Assembly: GCA_025201805.1 (NCBI GenBank)
Contig: MU619258.1
Location: 162,972-207,454, forward strand
Length of the DNA stretch: 44,483 nucleotides
DNA from: Parasitella parasitica
Taxonomy: Eukaryota > Mucoromycota > Mucoromycetes > Mucorales > Mucoraceae
Reading direction: 5' to 3'
This document shows, piece after piece, positions 1-11,446 of this stretch; positions within the stretch are counted from its first letter, which is position 1; the number at the start of each line of letters is the position of its first letter. Under the pieces are notes generated by a model that saw only the letters and a list, made by a program, of their open reading frames with translations, did no database searches and was not told where the DNA came from. The position numbers and the translations under genes were made by a program.

Positions 1-693
1 AAAAAAAAAAAAAAAAAACAGGAAACAAATATTCTCAATTTTTAGAACCAAAAATAAGGATTATTTCTATAGTAATAAATTGTACCTAAAAACAAGAGGG
101 AAACAGCTTGTACCTACCCATAATTCAATGAGTGCCGGTCAATATTTTTGACAATTTCTTATCTGAAAATGCATCAGATGGTAGCTATGAGTTCCAGGTA
201 ACAGTGCAACATAATTTAAGACTCTAAATCGATCAGAAAGGCTATGTTTATATAAACAAAGTAGTAAAGGATAGCTTCGAGGTTTTTATTTTATTTTTTT
301 GCTCTTTTAGTGATGGGATTTCTTTCTTATTTGAATTGATATCTGTTAGGCTTGTGTACAAACCCTTGCTATCAATGCACTTTTATTTTTATTTGCTAGT
401 TGATTATAATTGGAAGAAAGTATCATTTGACATATAAAAGTATGCAAATGTGTCTAATGTGCAGCGTCTTCATCTCAATCTCGTTTTTCGTTGCTTGATA
501 ACACCATGGTACCTGTTGGCCTGGGTTCCAATCGCAAAAAGTCATGCTCCAAGACCTTCTCACGCATTAAAATGCAAGACTAAAAAAGATTTATTAATAC
601 ATTTGGCTTGTAGATTTCTTTATCTATGCTCTTTTATCTATAGTATACTTGTCTTTTTTTTATTTTTATTTTACTTGCAACGGAAACAAAGCA
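1..693. other. AT-rich upstream spacer
   Basis: The window opens with 18 A. The rest is AT-rich sequence upstream of the HGPRT start at 694, with a T-rich stretch just before the gene (about 650-675). An open stretch at 450-749 overlaps the HGPRT start in another frame, has no recognisable domain and is treated as chance. I see no other gene here. Confidence 0.5.
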
Positions 694-1615
694 ATGAACC
701 CTTCAGATTGGATCGATGTCACCACAGAAAAGAATCACTACTCTCTTGACCACTTTGTGATCCCGGATCACTATGAAAAAGATGTTTCCAGTATTTTGAT
801 CCCTCATGGCGTTATTATAGTACATATACACGATGAATCTCGAAAACAAGTGTCTACGCTTACTAAAACTAAACGGTTTATATAGGATCGAATCAAGAAA
901 TTGGCCAGAATGATTGTCGACAGCTCGCCAGGGCCTTTGGGTAAGTTGCTATGGATACGAACGTAAACCACAATAAAGCTCATGTGTTTTCGTCAGTTGT
1001 TTGCTGTGTATTAAAGGGTGGCCATCAATACTTTGCTGATTTGGTTGATGAAATCAAGAAGCTGCGTAGAATCAATGGGACCAGTGTTCAACTCTCTCTA
1101 GAGTTTATTCGAGTCAAGTCTTATACGAATGATACCTCTACTGGCGGCGTCAAAATATCTTTAACCGATGCAGAGCTGCAAGAATTTAGAGGAAAGGTAA
1201 GAAAGGCTCGGTAAAGTCTGTCTGTGTAGAGAGACAGGATATTCATGTTTGTGTGCTGATGCGAAAAATCGATAGAATCTTCTGATTGTCGAAGATATCA
1301 TTGACACGGGTGCAACCATGGTCAAGTTGCTGGATAGATTAAATACCGTTGAACCGGCATCTGTTCGTGTTACTAGCCTATTGATCAAGAAAACATCCAG
1401 GAGCAACAATTATGTGCCAGATTATGTTGGCTTTTCTATTCCCGATGAATTTGTTGTAGGGTATGCGTTGGATTACAACGAGTATTTCAGAGATCTTGAT
1501 CATATCTGCATTATTAGCGTAAGTCGCATGTGTTATTTAGAGGGAATTTCTTTATTAACGAGTTCATTTTTTTTTTCTTAAACAGGAAACGGGAAAGGTA
1601 AAATACGCCGTTTAG
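694..1615 (+). CDS. HPT1: hypoxanthine-guanine phosphoribosyltransferase
   Basis: Purine-salvage enzyme that transfers phosphoribose from PRPP to hypoxanthine or guanine, giving IMP or GMP in the cytosol. I infer five exons: 694-819, 886-940, 997-1196, 1276-1518 and 1586-1615. All introns are GT-AG (56-79 nt) and phases join to 217 aa, close to the usual size of eukaryotic HGPRT. Family marks are IPHG near residue 37-40, the CVLKGG segment around residues 64-69, and the PRPP-binding loop [11 protein letters not shown] at about residues 132-142. The C-terminal [14 protein letters not shown] stretch is also typical. The ATG at 694 is chosen because it opens directly into conserved sequence. The last exon has only ten codons including the stop. 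The stop TAG overlaps the stop of CMC1 on the other strand. Identity is secure; exact splice sites are inferred. Confidence 0.93.
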
Positions 1616-2032
1616 TCCATCTCGCTTCTCTTCTTTGCTAATTTAGCCAACAAGAGTTTGTCTAATTCTTGCTGCGAAGTTCTTTTCATATATTGAATAA
1701 AGTTAATTTCACTGCCCTAACATAAGCCCAGTAGAAGTACCTTTCATTTAAGCAATTATTCATGGCTTTTAGCTTCGTTCTACATGTCCACATCACAGTG
1801 ACATTATGCTCCTTACTGCAAGTAACAAAGTCTAACGAGACATAGTATGAGAGAATGTCGCAAATGCGATTCAGCTGATTTAAATACCTTTGATTGGCAA
1901 TTGACAGGCCTCCAGGGCCTTTGCTTTCATATCTTTGTAACAGGTCTCTTCCTCAGCTCTTGTGAGTGCGTGAAGTTCTGTATTCCTTGGAATAAAGGGA
2001 TTATTCATGGTCTCTTCTTGTGATTTTCCCAT
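1612..2032 (-). CDS. CMC1: Cmc1-like twin CX9C mitochondrial protein
   Basis: Small twin-CX9C protein. The family works in the mitochondrial intermembrane space in cytochrome c oxidase biogenesis and is imported by Mia40-dependent disulfide relay. The exons are 1888-2032, 1741-1831 and a last exon ending at 1612. Splicing out 1832-1887 (56 nt) creates the first pair, C-QLPIKDFVT-C. The second pair is C-RTKLKAMNN-C, so both spacings are exactly nine residues. The second intron is ambiguous: 1682-1740 (59 nt, TTAAC branch-like site, poor AAAG acceptor) gives 101 aa, while 1712-1740 (29 nt, better CAG acceptor) gives 111 aa. I favour the 59-nt version because its sequence after the last Cys resembles family members. 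The ATG at 2032 has a good AAAATGG context. It converges with HGPRT and shares four bases of stop codon. Confidence 0.82.
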
Positions 2033-2418
2033 TTTTGTGTCAAGTTTTGCTAGGGTCGTTGGTGTAAATAATAAAAAAGAGAAAGCAAATTATGATATGA
2101 TATGTCCATATCGCCGTTTGGTGACTGTAATTACATTGGAAAGGGCTGCTACCGTACGTGTTTAGAGCTGGGAAATAGCAATGAGCAACTCAAACACAAG
2201 CAAGCAAATAGTGTATTAGAAACTATAGAATGAACAGTATAAATTGGATACAGCCAAATTTTTATTATAAAAATAGTGTCAAGAAAGATTGTTTGAATAA
2301 AATTTAGACTAAAAAAAATCTACATCACTGGTAAATCTAATAACTACTACTATACTACGTGCATAGACCTATTGGTATGAAACAATTGTTTCATACAGTA
2401 CGTGTCATTCACTTTCTG

Positions 2419-2460
2419 AAAGATAGATCCTTCTCTTTGAAAAGATAGATCCTTCTCTTT
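2419..2460. repeat. 22-bp tandem duplication
   Basis: The 20-mer AAAGATAGATCCTTCTCTTT occurs at 2419-2438 and again at 2441-2460, giving a period of 22. It is a short local duplication in non-coding DNA. Confidence 0.9.
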
Positions 2461-3231
2461 CAGAATAAATGCAACATGCTACCCCTTTGTTTTCCACATT
2501 TTTCATTTACATTGGTTTTAAAAAAAAAAAATTTGGTGGCAATATGCCTAGATGCTCCGAAGAGCGGTGCCTTCAAACACACAAGGTGCTGTAAGTTTGA
2601 GCAAAAGCTCATTCCGTCCTTCTCAAGGGGATTGCCAAAGTTCTCTCCTTTCGTTATGCACAAGGAGAAAAGAAAAAAAAAATTGCAAGAAAAAAAAATT
2701 TCTCATTTAAATCCTCTCTAGTGGCTTATTGATGATGAGACAGATGAGTCAAAAAGATTATGGTTGTGATACCATGTAAAAATTTCATATTAATAGGGTT
2801 GCTAATCAATAAGTATAGCGAATTAGACCTGCCAAAATGTTTGTGTACGAACGTGTCTACTTTCCTACTTTTTTCACTTTAAAAAAAAGTCAAACAGACC
2901 ACAGGCCAGCTCCATTGCCAGATGCATTGGAAGTTTACGCTCGTTGAGAGAAGAAAAAGCTAAAGCCAAGTCAAGCCCTTTTGGTGCACGCCACCACAAT
3001 CTGAATTATCCACGGCGCTGACCGAGTACTATGGGCAGCTGATTCGAGGCTAATTGCACACAGAACCTGCAAAAGAAGCTAATATTGTTATAATGCGAGG
3101 TGGAGGCACCGCCACAGTCCTTAAAGGGCCCTACGTGGTGAGGTTAAGCTTGTTTGCTTATTTTAGAAGAGTTATTTTTAGTTGCATCGTTTTCTTAATT
3201 ACAAGGCATAAAAGTTTCTTATCCCTGGCAT

Positions 3232-3286
3232 CATCAATGCATTTCACGTAAGCCATCAATGCAATTCACGCAAGCCATCAATGCAA
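3232..3286. repeat. 22-bp tandem repeat, 2.5 copies
   Basis: The unit begins CATCAATGCA and repeats at 3232, 3254 and 3276 (partial), with two mismatches between the first two copies. CATCAATGC also recurs alone at about 3570. It is non-coding. Confidence 0.85.
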
Positions 3287-4010
3287 TATATTACTAAGTT
3301 TTCAACCATTCAACATGCATCATAAGTTCTCGTCTCTAACCTCTATTATGAGAAAGTTGCCTTGTTATCACTGATGGAAAAGAAAATGCTTCGTAAACTT
3401 ATAATCCCTAGTGATAGCGACATAGTTGTGCACACAACGTATCTTTGAATCCTGAGCCCAGCTGGCTAACTTGATGCTTCCAGAACATGTTCCAATTAAA
3501 ACATGAATCGTTAATCAGTCTCCACAATGACAATATTGGTAGACTGATGAGTGCATTGTTTGGCTATGCACCATCAATGCTTATCATAAAGTTCTGCATT
3601 CTAATTTGAATTTGTTGGTGGAATGCATACAAATATTGATCTGGTATACCGAGATTACTACTAAAGAGTCATTGCTGTTAATTGAGGATATTATAAATTG
3701 AAAGAGCACCACAAGAGCAATCACTCTACAGACTGCTGTCTTCACATCGACTATACATAAAGCTCGTCAATTTGAATGCGTTCTGAAAGCAGTAATGTGG
3801 CGCATAGCTAACAGCAAGCAGGATATTACTTGATTTAGGTCTAATATTACACAAAGAAGGCTCAAAGTGCAGAAATGCCCCTTTCGAGCTGTGGCGGTCA
3901 TCGACTCTTTCCAAACATGGTAGGCCTTTGCCTCGTTAGGCAAGCTAGACATGTAAAAATAGACCCTTTTAAAAAATCTGAAATACATAATTCAAATTGG
4001 CTATGCAAAG

Positions 4011-4018
4011 TATAAAAA
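4011..4018 (+). promoter_or_regulatory. TATA box of the WWE gene
   Basis: TATAAAAA lies about 70 bp upstream of the ATG at 4082, followed by a pyrimidine/A-rich leader ending AACAATG. Position and sequence fit a core TATA element and support the downstream small ORF as a transcribed gene. Confidence 0.55.
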
Positions 4019-4081
4019 GAACGAGAAATTCTGTCATGTCTCTGATTCATAGCATATTTCAATTACATACAAACAATAACA

Positions 4082-4291
4082 ATGCCAGCAATTCAATGGG
4101 TATACGCTAACGGCTGCAGTTGGGTTACATTGGACGCACTGGCTCAGAGCCATATCGAAAGCCTATGGTCTTCATGCGGATCAAACTGGATTCAATCAAA
4201 ATCTTTTAGATGTCCTGTGTATATAGACATCAGTCAAATGGTGCTCATGTGTGAAGGTACCGCATATAGCATTGCCCGCCGGAGGGCATAA
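4082..4291 (+). CDS. small stand-alone WWE-domain protein
   Basis: Intronless 69-aa ORF that consists almost entirely of a WWE-like domain. Visible marks are W6 with the following VYANG, W14 followed by the acidic/hydrophobic TLDA stretch, and Q-x2-IE-x-LW near residues 22-29. Next come a third Trp (SNW), the VYIDI-x-QMV strand, and a C-terminal Y-x-IARRR. In WWE domains of RNF146, DTX1 and PARPs, the equivalent segments form an ADP-ribose or iso-ADP-ribose binding pocket, normally next to a ligase or PARP domain. Here no partner domain is fused and none is seen nearby. The length fits a complete single domain. A TATA box upstream supports expression. Binding to ADP-ribose is inferred from the family only; a small non-WWE protein remains possible. 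Confidence 0.72.
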   Translation: MPAIQWVYANGCSWVTLDALAQSHIESLWSSCGSNWIQSKSFRCPVYIDISQMVLMCEGTAYSIARRRA

Positions 4292-4935
4292 AATCTACGC
4301 AGCAGTAGATAATATTTACTCATATGAAGCAACTTAATCAACAGTATTTACAGCTACAAACCACCTATGCAAATTTATGATATCACCTATGTCCCCCCTC
4401 CTCACCTCTCATATTATTAGATTATTGTATGCCAAATTTATTCATTCCTATTTCAATTCAAGCGCATTTGTGTGCAAACTTTCGTTTTAATAAATAATCG
4501 TATGGTAATACTTGATGTATTTCTAATACTTCTATAAGTAATTATGCTGGTATGATATACACAACATTTATATACACTCTAACATATGAATCAACAACAT
4601 GCGGATCGCCATTGACAGGTCCTGCATTGAAATCTAGCATAAACGAGAGTGGCCCATTGAAAACCATGGAAACGCATCCAACGTTATTAAAAAAGCCCTT
4701 TATGTACTGGACCGTTTAGAGAATAAATCATACGGTGATTTGTTGGCAGCAGCCATAGCAACGACCGACAAATCCGCAGTACATTTGGACTAGGGATGCA
4801 AACAGAGGCATCCCACTGTCGTATCGTACTATGTATAGGTGACTTAGTTAGGACTGGGTTTTGCACACCTTAAAACCATCATCTTCATTGAAAATTTTTT
4901 AGTCTTTTCACATCTTTAAAATCAAACAATTCACA
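4292..4935. other. spacer before PRP43
   Basis: About 640 bp. It contains the probable 3' region of the WWE gene and an AT-rich stretch. A short piece at about 4690-4793 reads as open sequence (KALYVLDRLENKSYG) in one frame but has no start and no recognised domain. The last 70 bp form the A/T-rich leader of PRP43. Confidence 0.4.
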
Positions 4936-7250
<2,315 letters not shown>

Positions 7251-7635
7251 ATTTCATCAATTCAAAATATATACTACAAATCATCATTTTATACACATCC
7301 AATTTTTGCACACTTGTTATTATTATTATTATTATTTTTTTTTTTATAGAGGACATTCCCTTATATGTAAATTTACATAAATAGTCTGTAAAATATGAAC
7401 TATTTGTATTATTACCGCCATCATTTGTTTGTAAACTTGTGTATTCTAGCTCTCTATCGACTGTCAGTGATATTTGACATATATTCAAGTGCTCTGTTTG
7501 GGAAAAATACCCCCTATCAGCTAGCACTGTTCCTGCACTAGTACTAATTTGCTCTTGAAATAATTACAATGAAAATAAGTGTTTTTTTTTTTTTAATCAA
7601 ATAATATGTGGATTTATGTATAGTTTATGTACAAT
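7251..7635. other. convergent 3' intergenic region
   Basis: Shared 3' flank of PRP43 (+) and the nucleotidyltransferase gene (-). It contains an (ATT)n run followed by poly-T near 7315-7345 and another poly-T near 7580. It probably holds both polyadenylation regions. No gene is seen. Confidence 0.6.
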
Positions 7636-10186
7636 CTACGCTCTAGGCTTGATATTGATATTTTTCTTTTTCTGCTTATTGCTGCTATTGCTACTATTGC
7701 TGTTATTGCTGTATCCTTGCGAGTTAGGTTTGCTATTTCCATTTGTGCTTTTCTGCCTTCTATTGCTGCTTTTACCATTGCTTTTTTTGCTGGATGTATT
7801 CATGCTTAGTGCAGGAAATTGAGGTTTCGGTTTTGTAGATGGCGGAGGAGGAAGAGGTGTATGCACTTTCACGATCTCTGCCAATGTTCTTTTTTTCGGT
7901 TCAGATGATGCTGCCGCTTCAGTTTGCTGTTGCTTGGTAGTAGACCATCGCCGTAACCGTTGAGGCTGCTCACTAGACCAAGAAGGCTGTGGAAATGCGT
8001 CTGAGGAAGGTAGAGTGGCTGTTGTGGATATGCTGTTTGAGATGGCAGGCCATTCCATACCGCTTGATTTGCGTCGTGGCTTTCTATCTTGATGATAGTG
8101 GCTGGAGTTGCCATGTCCAGCATTATTAACACTATTGTGGTTGCTTGCGCCTTTTCGTCGATGTGCGTTTCCACCTGTTTTTTTGAAGCTTTTTTCATCG
8201 GTCATATGTTGCTTTGAAACATGTGGATGACGGTTATACTGATGCTGCTGTTGTGCAGTTGGAGCTTGCTCTTTTCGTTGATATCGAGCAAATATTCTGT
8301 CAACAGATTGATCTGGTCCATGATCTACAGAGATATCCAGCATAGACAATAGCGTCGATGGGACAGGAGGCAGTGGATGACTTCCATGTCTCGTATTTCT
8401 GACTCTTAAAATAGAATCCAGCGCCTGTGGTGAGCTAAAACGAGGGTGAAACGTATTTGAAGAAATCAAAGAATGTTGTTTTGATATCGGCGGAGCACGA
8501 CAAGTATATGAAGGGAAGCGAGTATTCGTATAAGAATCACAAATATTATGGGAGGGATATGAGCAGATACCGTCAACCATACTTCGTCGTCTATCATATG
8601 GATGTCTTGTTGGCACTGAAGGTGCATAACTAGTGTGAGGATGTATAGGAAGGAAAAATGACGAATTACGGTTCTCTGAAGGAAGAGTAAGTGATAATAC
8701 GCTGCTGTCAAGTGAAGAGGAGGAGAAGGGTATGTCGGTAACACTCGTTGTGCTTGTCACTACAGCTTGATATAAATTAGAAATTGATTCCAAATCATCG
8801 CCTGCGAACAGCAAATCCAAAAATCGCTGAAATTCACATCGCAAGCCATGCACTGATGTAATGTCGGCTGAATTTCCTAGATTTCGGCCCACATTGAACG
8901 GCTCTTCCACGCACAGACTCATTTTGTTTCTACCCGTGTCCCATCCCTTTTCTTTTTTTGATAGATATCGGCCGTGTCGTACTGAAACCACTTGATCATC
9001 ATAGTCAAATTCAATAGCAAATCGACGGAAAAAAGCAAATAGCAACCCTCCCAAGCTTTCCTTGTTTGCTAGCCCAAAATCCTTGAGCTTTTCGACATTG
9101 TCAAAGAAGTAATCTTCATTTTTCCCTTCATGTTCAATTTCATGCAGGACAGGAAGAATCGGTGGTTGACGCTGCTGCAAAAAGTTGATAATCATGCAAG
9201 TCCACGTATAAGACGATAGGGTACCACCATTAGCTACAAGCGAAACTATTACCAACCCGTATTCGCCCTAAAGACATCGGTCTTACCTGCATCATTCAAT
9301 TGTCTCTGCTTTGTCCAATGCTTGATTGTCATAATCAGCGGCCTTACACGTGAGTCTAGTGCAACGTAGGTTTTAATCATTTTAGTGTTTTGAAGGGCTA
9401 ATGTATTATTAACATTGATGTCGCACGAAAGCTGTCTATAACAAGAAGTATATTAAAAAAAACATGGCAAATCAATCTGTTATGTGGCACTCAGCATACA
9501 ATTCCGGATCGAATAATCGAACAATAGGCACTTTTGCTCGAGGAACACACACAACGTGCTGCATACCACCTAATGGGCGTGTTAATAATAAAAAAAGATC
9601 TGATAAGATATGTGTGCCATTTTTTGGATTTTTTTTTGTTTTACATTTTCGAAATAATTTTGCCAACAGTCGAACATTTCGTAAACCATTCCAAGCTGTT
9701 GTAATGCATAAATCTACGTCAGAAGAGCTGGTTCCGAGGTCATTGACGGATGATCTATTGTGCAAAACATCAGCTCTAAAAAAACCGATAATTTTGCGTC
9801 AACTAAAAGTAAACCAACCCAAATACATTTGCTTTGATATCATGATCAGGCCATTCTTCATTCAACAAATGTTCTATCCGATCAACAAACTTGACTCGCT
9901 TGTCGTAACTGTCTTTGCTGGGTAGCAAGTCCTTTTTAATGGTAAATAATCGAAACAACAATGTTGCATCAGACATACGTACTTGATACATTTTAATTAT
10001 ATCTATTGAGAGGTTATCTTCTTGTCGAACTTCAAGCACGTAGGGAATTTTCGAGAAATTAACAGACTCATCGATTGCAGGGTTATTAGTTGGTGTACTG
10101 TCATCCAATGCCTTTACGTCTTTTTTGTTTGAAGGCGTTGCGTCAACTTTGACCATGGTATCAAGACTATCTGTGGATGCCTGCAT
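7636..10186 (-). CDS. Cid1/TENT-type non-canonical poly(A)/poly(U) polymerase
   Basis: Template-independent RNA nucleotidyltransferase of the Cid1/TENT family, which adds A or U to RNA 3' ends. I infer five exons: 9819-10186, 9645-9754, 9500-9569, 9287-9435 and 7636-9233. Introns are 53-75 nt and phases join to 764 aa. The catalytic palm shows the G-S motif plus two Asp at about residues 123-137 (GSS...SDVDLCI), and the third Asp in CDINVNN at about 188. The central/PAP-associated part has GTLSSY, PPILPVL, NKESLG, the VVSVR strand and EPFNVGRNLG. After about residue 340 the protein is long, low-complexity, Ser/Asn/Gln-rich and ends in a Lys-rich tail, suggesting disorder and RNA or protein contacts. 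Whether it prefers ATP or UTP cannot be read reliably here. The third intron is placed at GTATGC because this restores the family sequence PELQLSCD. Confidence 0.9.
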
Positions 10187-11446
10187 CCTCTTCTTTTTCT
10201 ATCTCTTTTTATTCAAAAACGCTTGAGTTTGTTCCAAAGAATTAAACAACTGGAGGTAAGAAAGATATGAGCTTCTATGAATTGTTACATTTAAAAGTTT
10301 TTTCGAAATTCAACGTCCCAAAGCGACTATGATTTTTTTGACAAGATCAACTACCATGCCAACCAATGGTTACAACCAAGATAACAGACAAGACCGACAT
10401 ATATGATTCATATCTGTTAGTTAAAGCCCCAAACTAGCCATTCGCAATTAGATTCTGTATTCTCTTAGGATCTGTAAATTTGAACGGGTTGAAGGGCCCA
10501 GCTCCAGGATGATGTGGGGATACCAATTTGAAAGTGTTGCTTAACAATCGTTGCTAAGAAAATCACAGCTTGAGTTTTGAGAAATGTCAAGTAGAAAAGG
10601 CTCAGAAACTTGAAATAATAAGCAAATAATCAATCCGAAGGAAAAATGAGAGTTACTTTGCAAACTTTCAACGATGGAAAGCTTGTTTATTTGGCTGGAA
10701 TTTTAAATGGAAAGTAGCCGTTTGATCTCGTTACGCCTTATGGGATTAGCCTGGTTTGAAGGTCTTGGTTTAGCATATGGACACATATAAAGCTAATCAC
10801 ACGGACACTTTTCTAATAACTTCAAAATTGTGGTTGGCGAGCAAGTCGTAAATTTGGTCAATACGGTATATGCGACAACCAAGATTATCAGAATATGGGA
10901 TTTATTGAAAATTGTTTATTGAACGGTAAAAAATAAGGTTAAATTTTTTTTCATAGTATAATACGGTTGAAAAATTTGACGCATGCTAGGGTCTTTCAAT
11001 TAAACTTCCAAAATAGCCTTCCAACCCTTGAGTTGTTGTAAGCTGGATAATAAGCATTTAAGGCTATCGTGTAAAGAAGAGTGCACAAAATGATTGTCTT
11101 TTTAACGACGTAAACCCTATTAAACTTTACCACTCGAACCTAAATTGAAATCAAAATTTCAACTAACAGATTTACATCACTTCCTTTGAACCCATAAAAG
11201 AGAGGGAAATAGGGTACAAATTGCGGTACAACATCCGTGAGAGGAACATCTCAGCCGTAGGAACCGCTGAGGCCATCTGATGTTATAAAGCAAATGAAAT
11301 TAAGACCGGTATCTGTTCAAGTGGTGCAGTGCACAATGAAAGTGACTAGGTTCCAATTTATCAAACGCTTTGGTGGGCTCAGATACGAAGTAGAAATACA
11401 ATGTCAAAAATTTCTATATTCCCTTCTCTTGTCCACAATTTGGAGC
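10187..11446. other. divergent intergenic region with relic reading frames
   Basis: About 1.26 kb between two divergently transcribed genes. On the minus strand, 10434-10530 reads as a short protein-like tail (PGAGPFNPFKFTDPK...) ending at a stop. On the plus strand, 10806-10921 reads as a WD-repeat-like strand (VYATTKIIRIWD). Neither has a start or enough length to be a gene, so both may be decayed. A short CTCAGC/GCTGAG inverted repeat lies at about 11249-11268. The rest presumably contains both promoters. Confidence 0.4.

Larger units (their letters stand above)
2033..4081. other. 2-kb spacer with degenerate fragments
   Basis: No confident gene. It holds two tandem repeats (listed separately), several poly-A/T tracts, and a stretch around 2880-3140 whose composition is more balanced and codon-like but broken by stops in every frame. 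That stretch may be a decayed transposon or gene that I cannot name. Open frames at 2460-2721 and 3726-3988 show no domain. Confidence 0.4.

Noticed and set aside
7616-7822. Leu-rich or Ile/Ala-rich plus-strand ORFs that could pass as membrane peptides
   Set aside because: They are antisense to the low-complexity Ser/Asn/Lys tail of the nucleotidyltransferase gene.
11294-11446. Longer N-terminus of the methyltransferase from an ATG at 11294
   Set aside because: The frame is open, but the extra 51 residues have no resemblance to the family and resemble translated spacer; the ATG at 11447 opens a more plausible protein. It cannot be excluded without transcript data.
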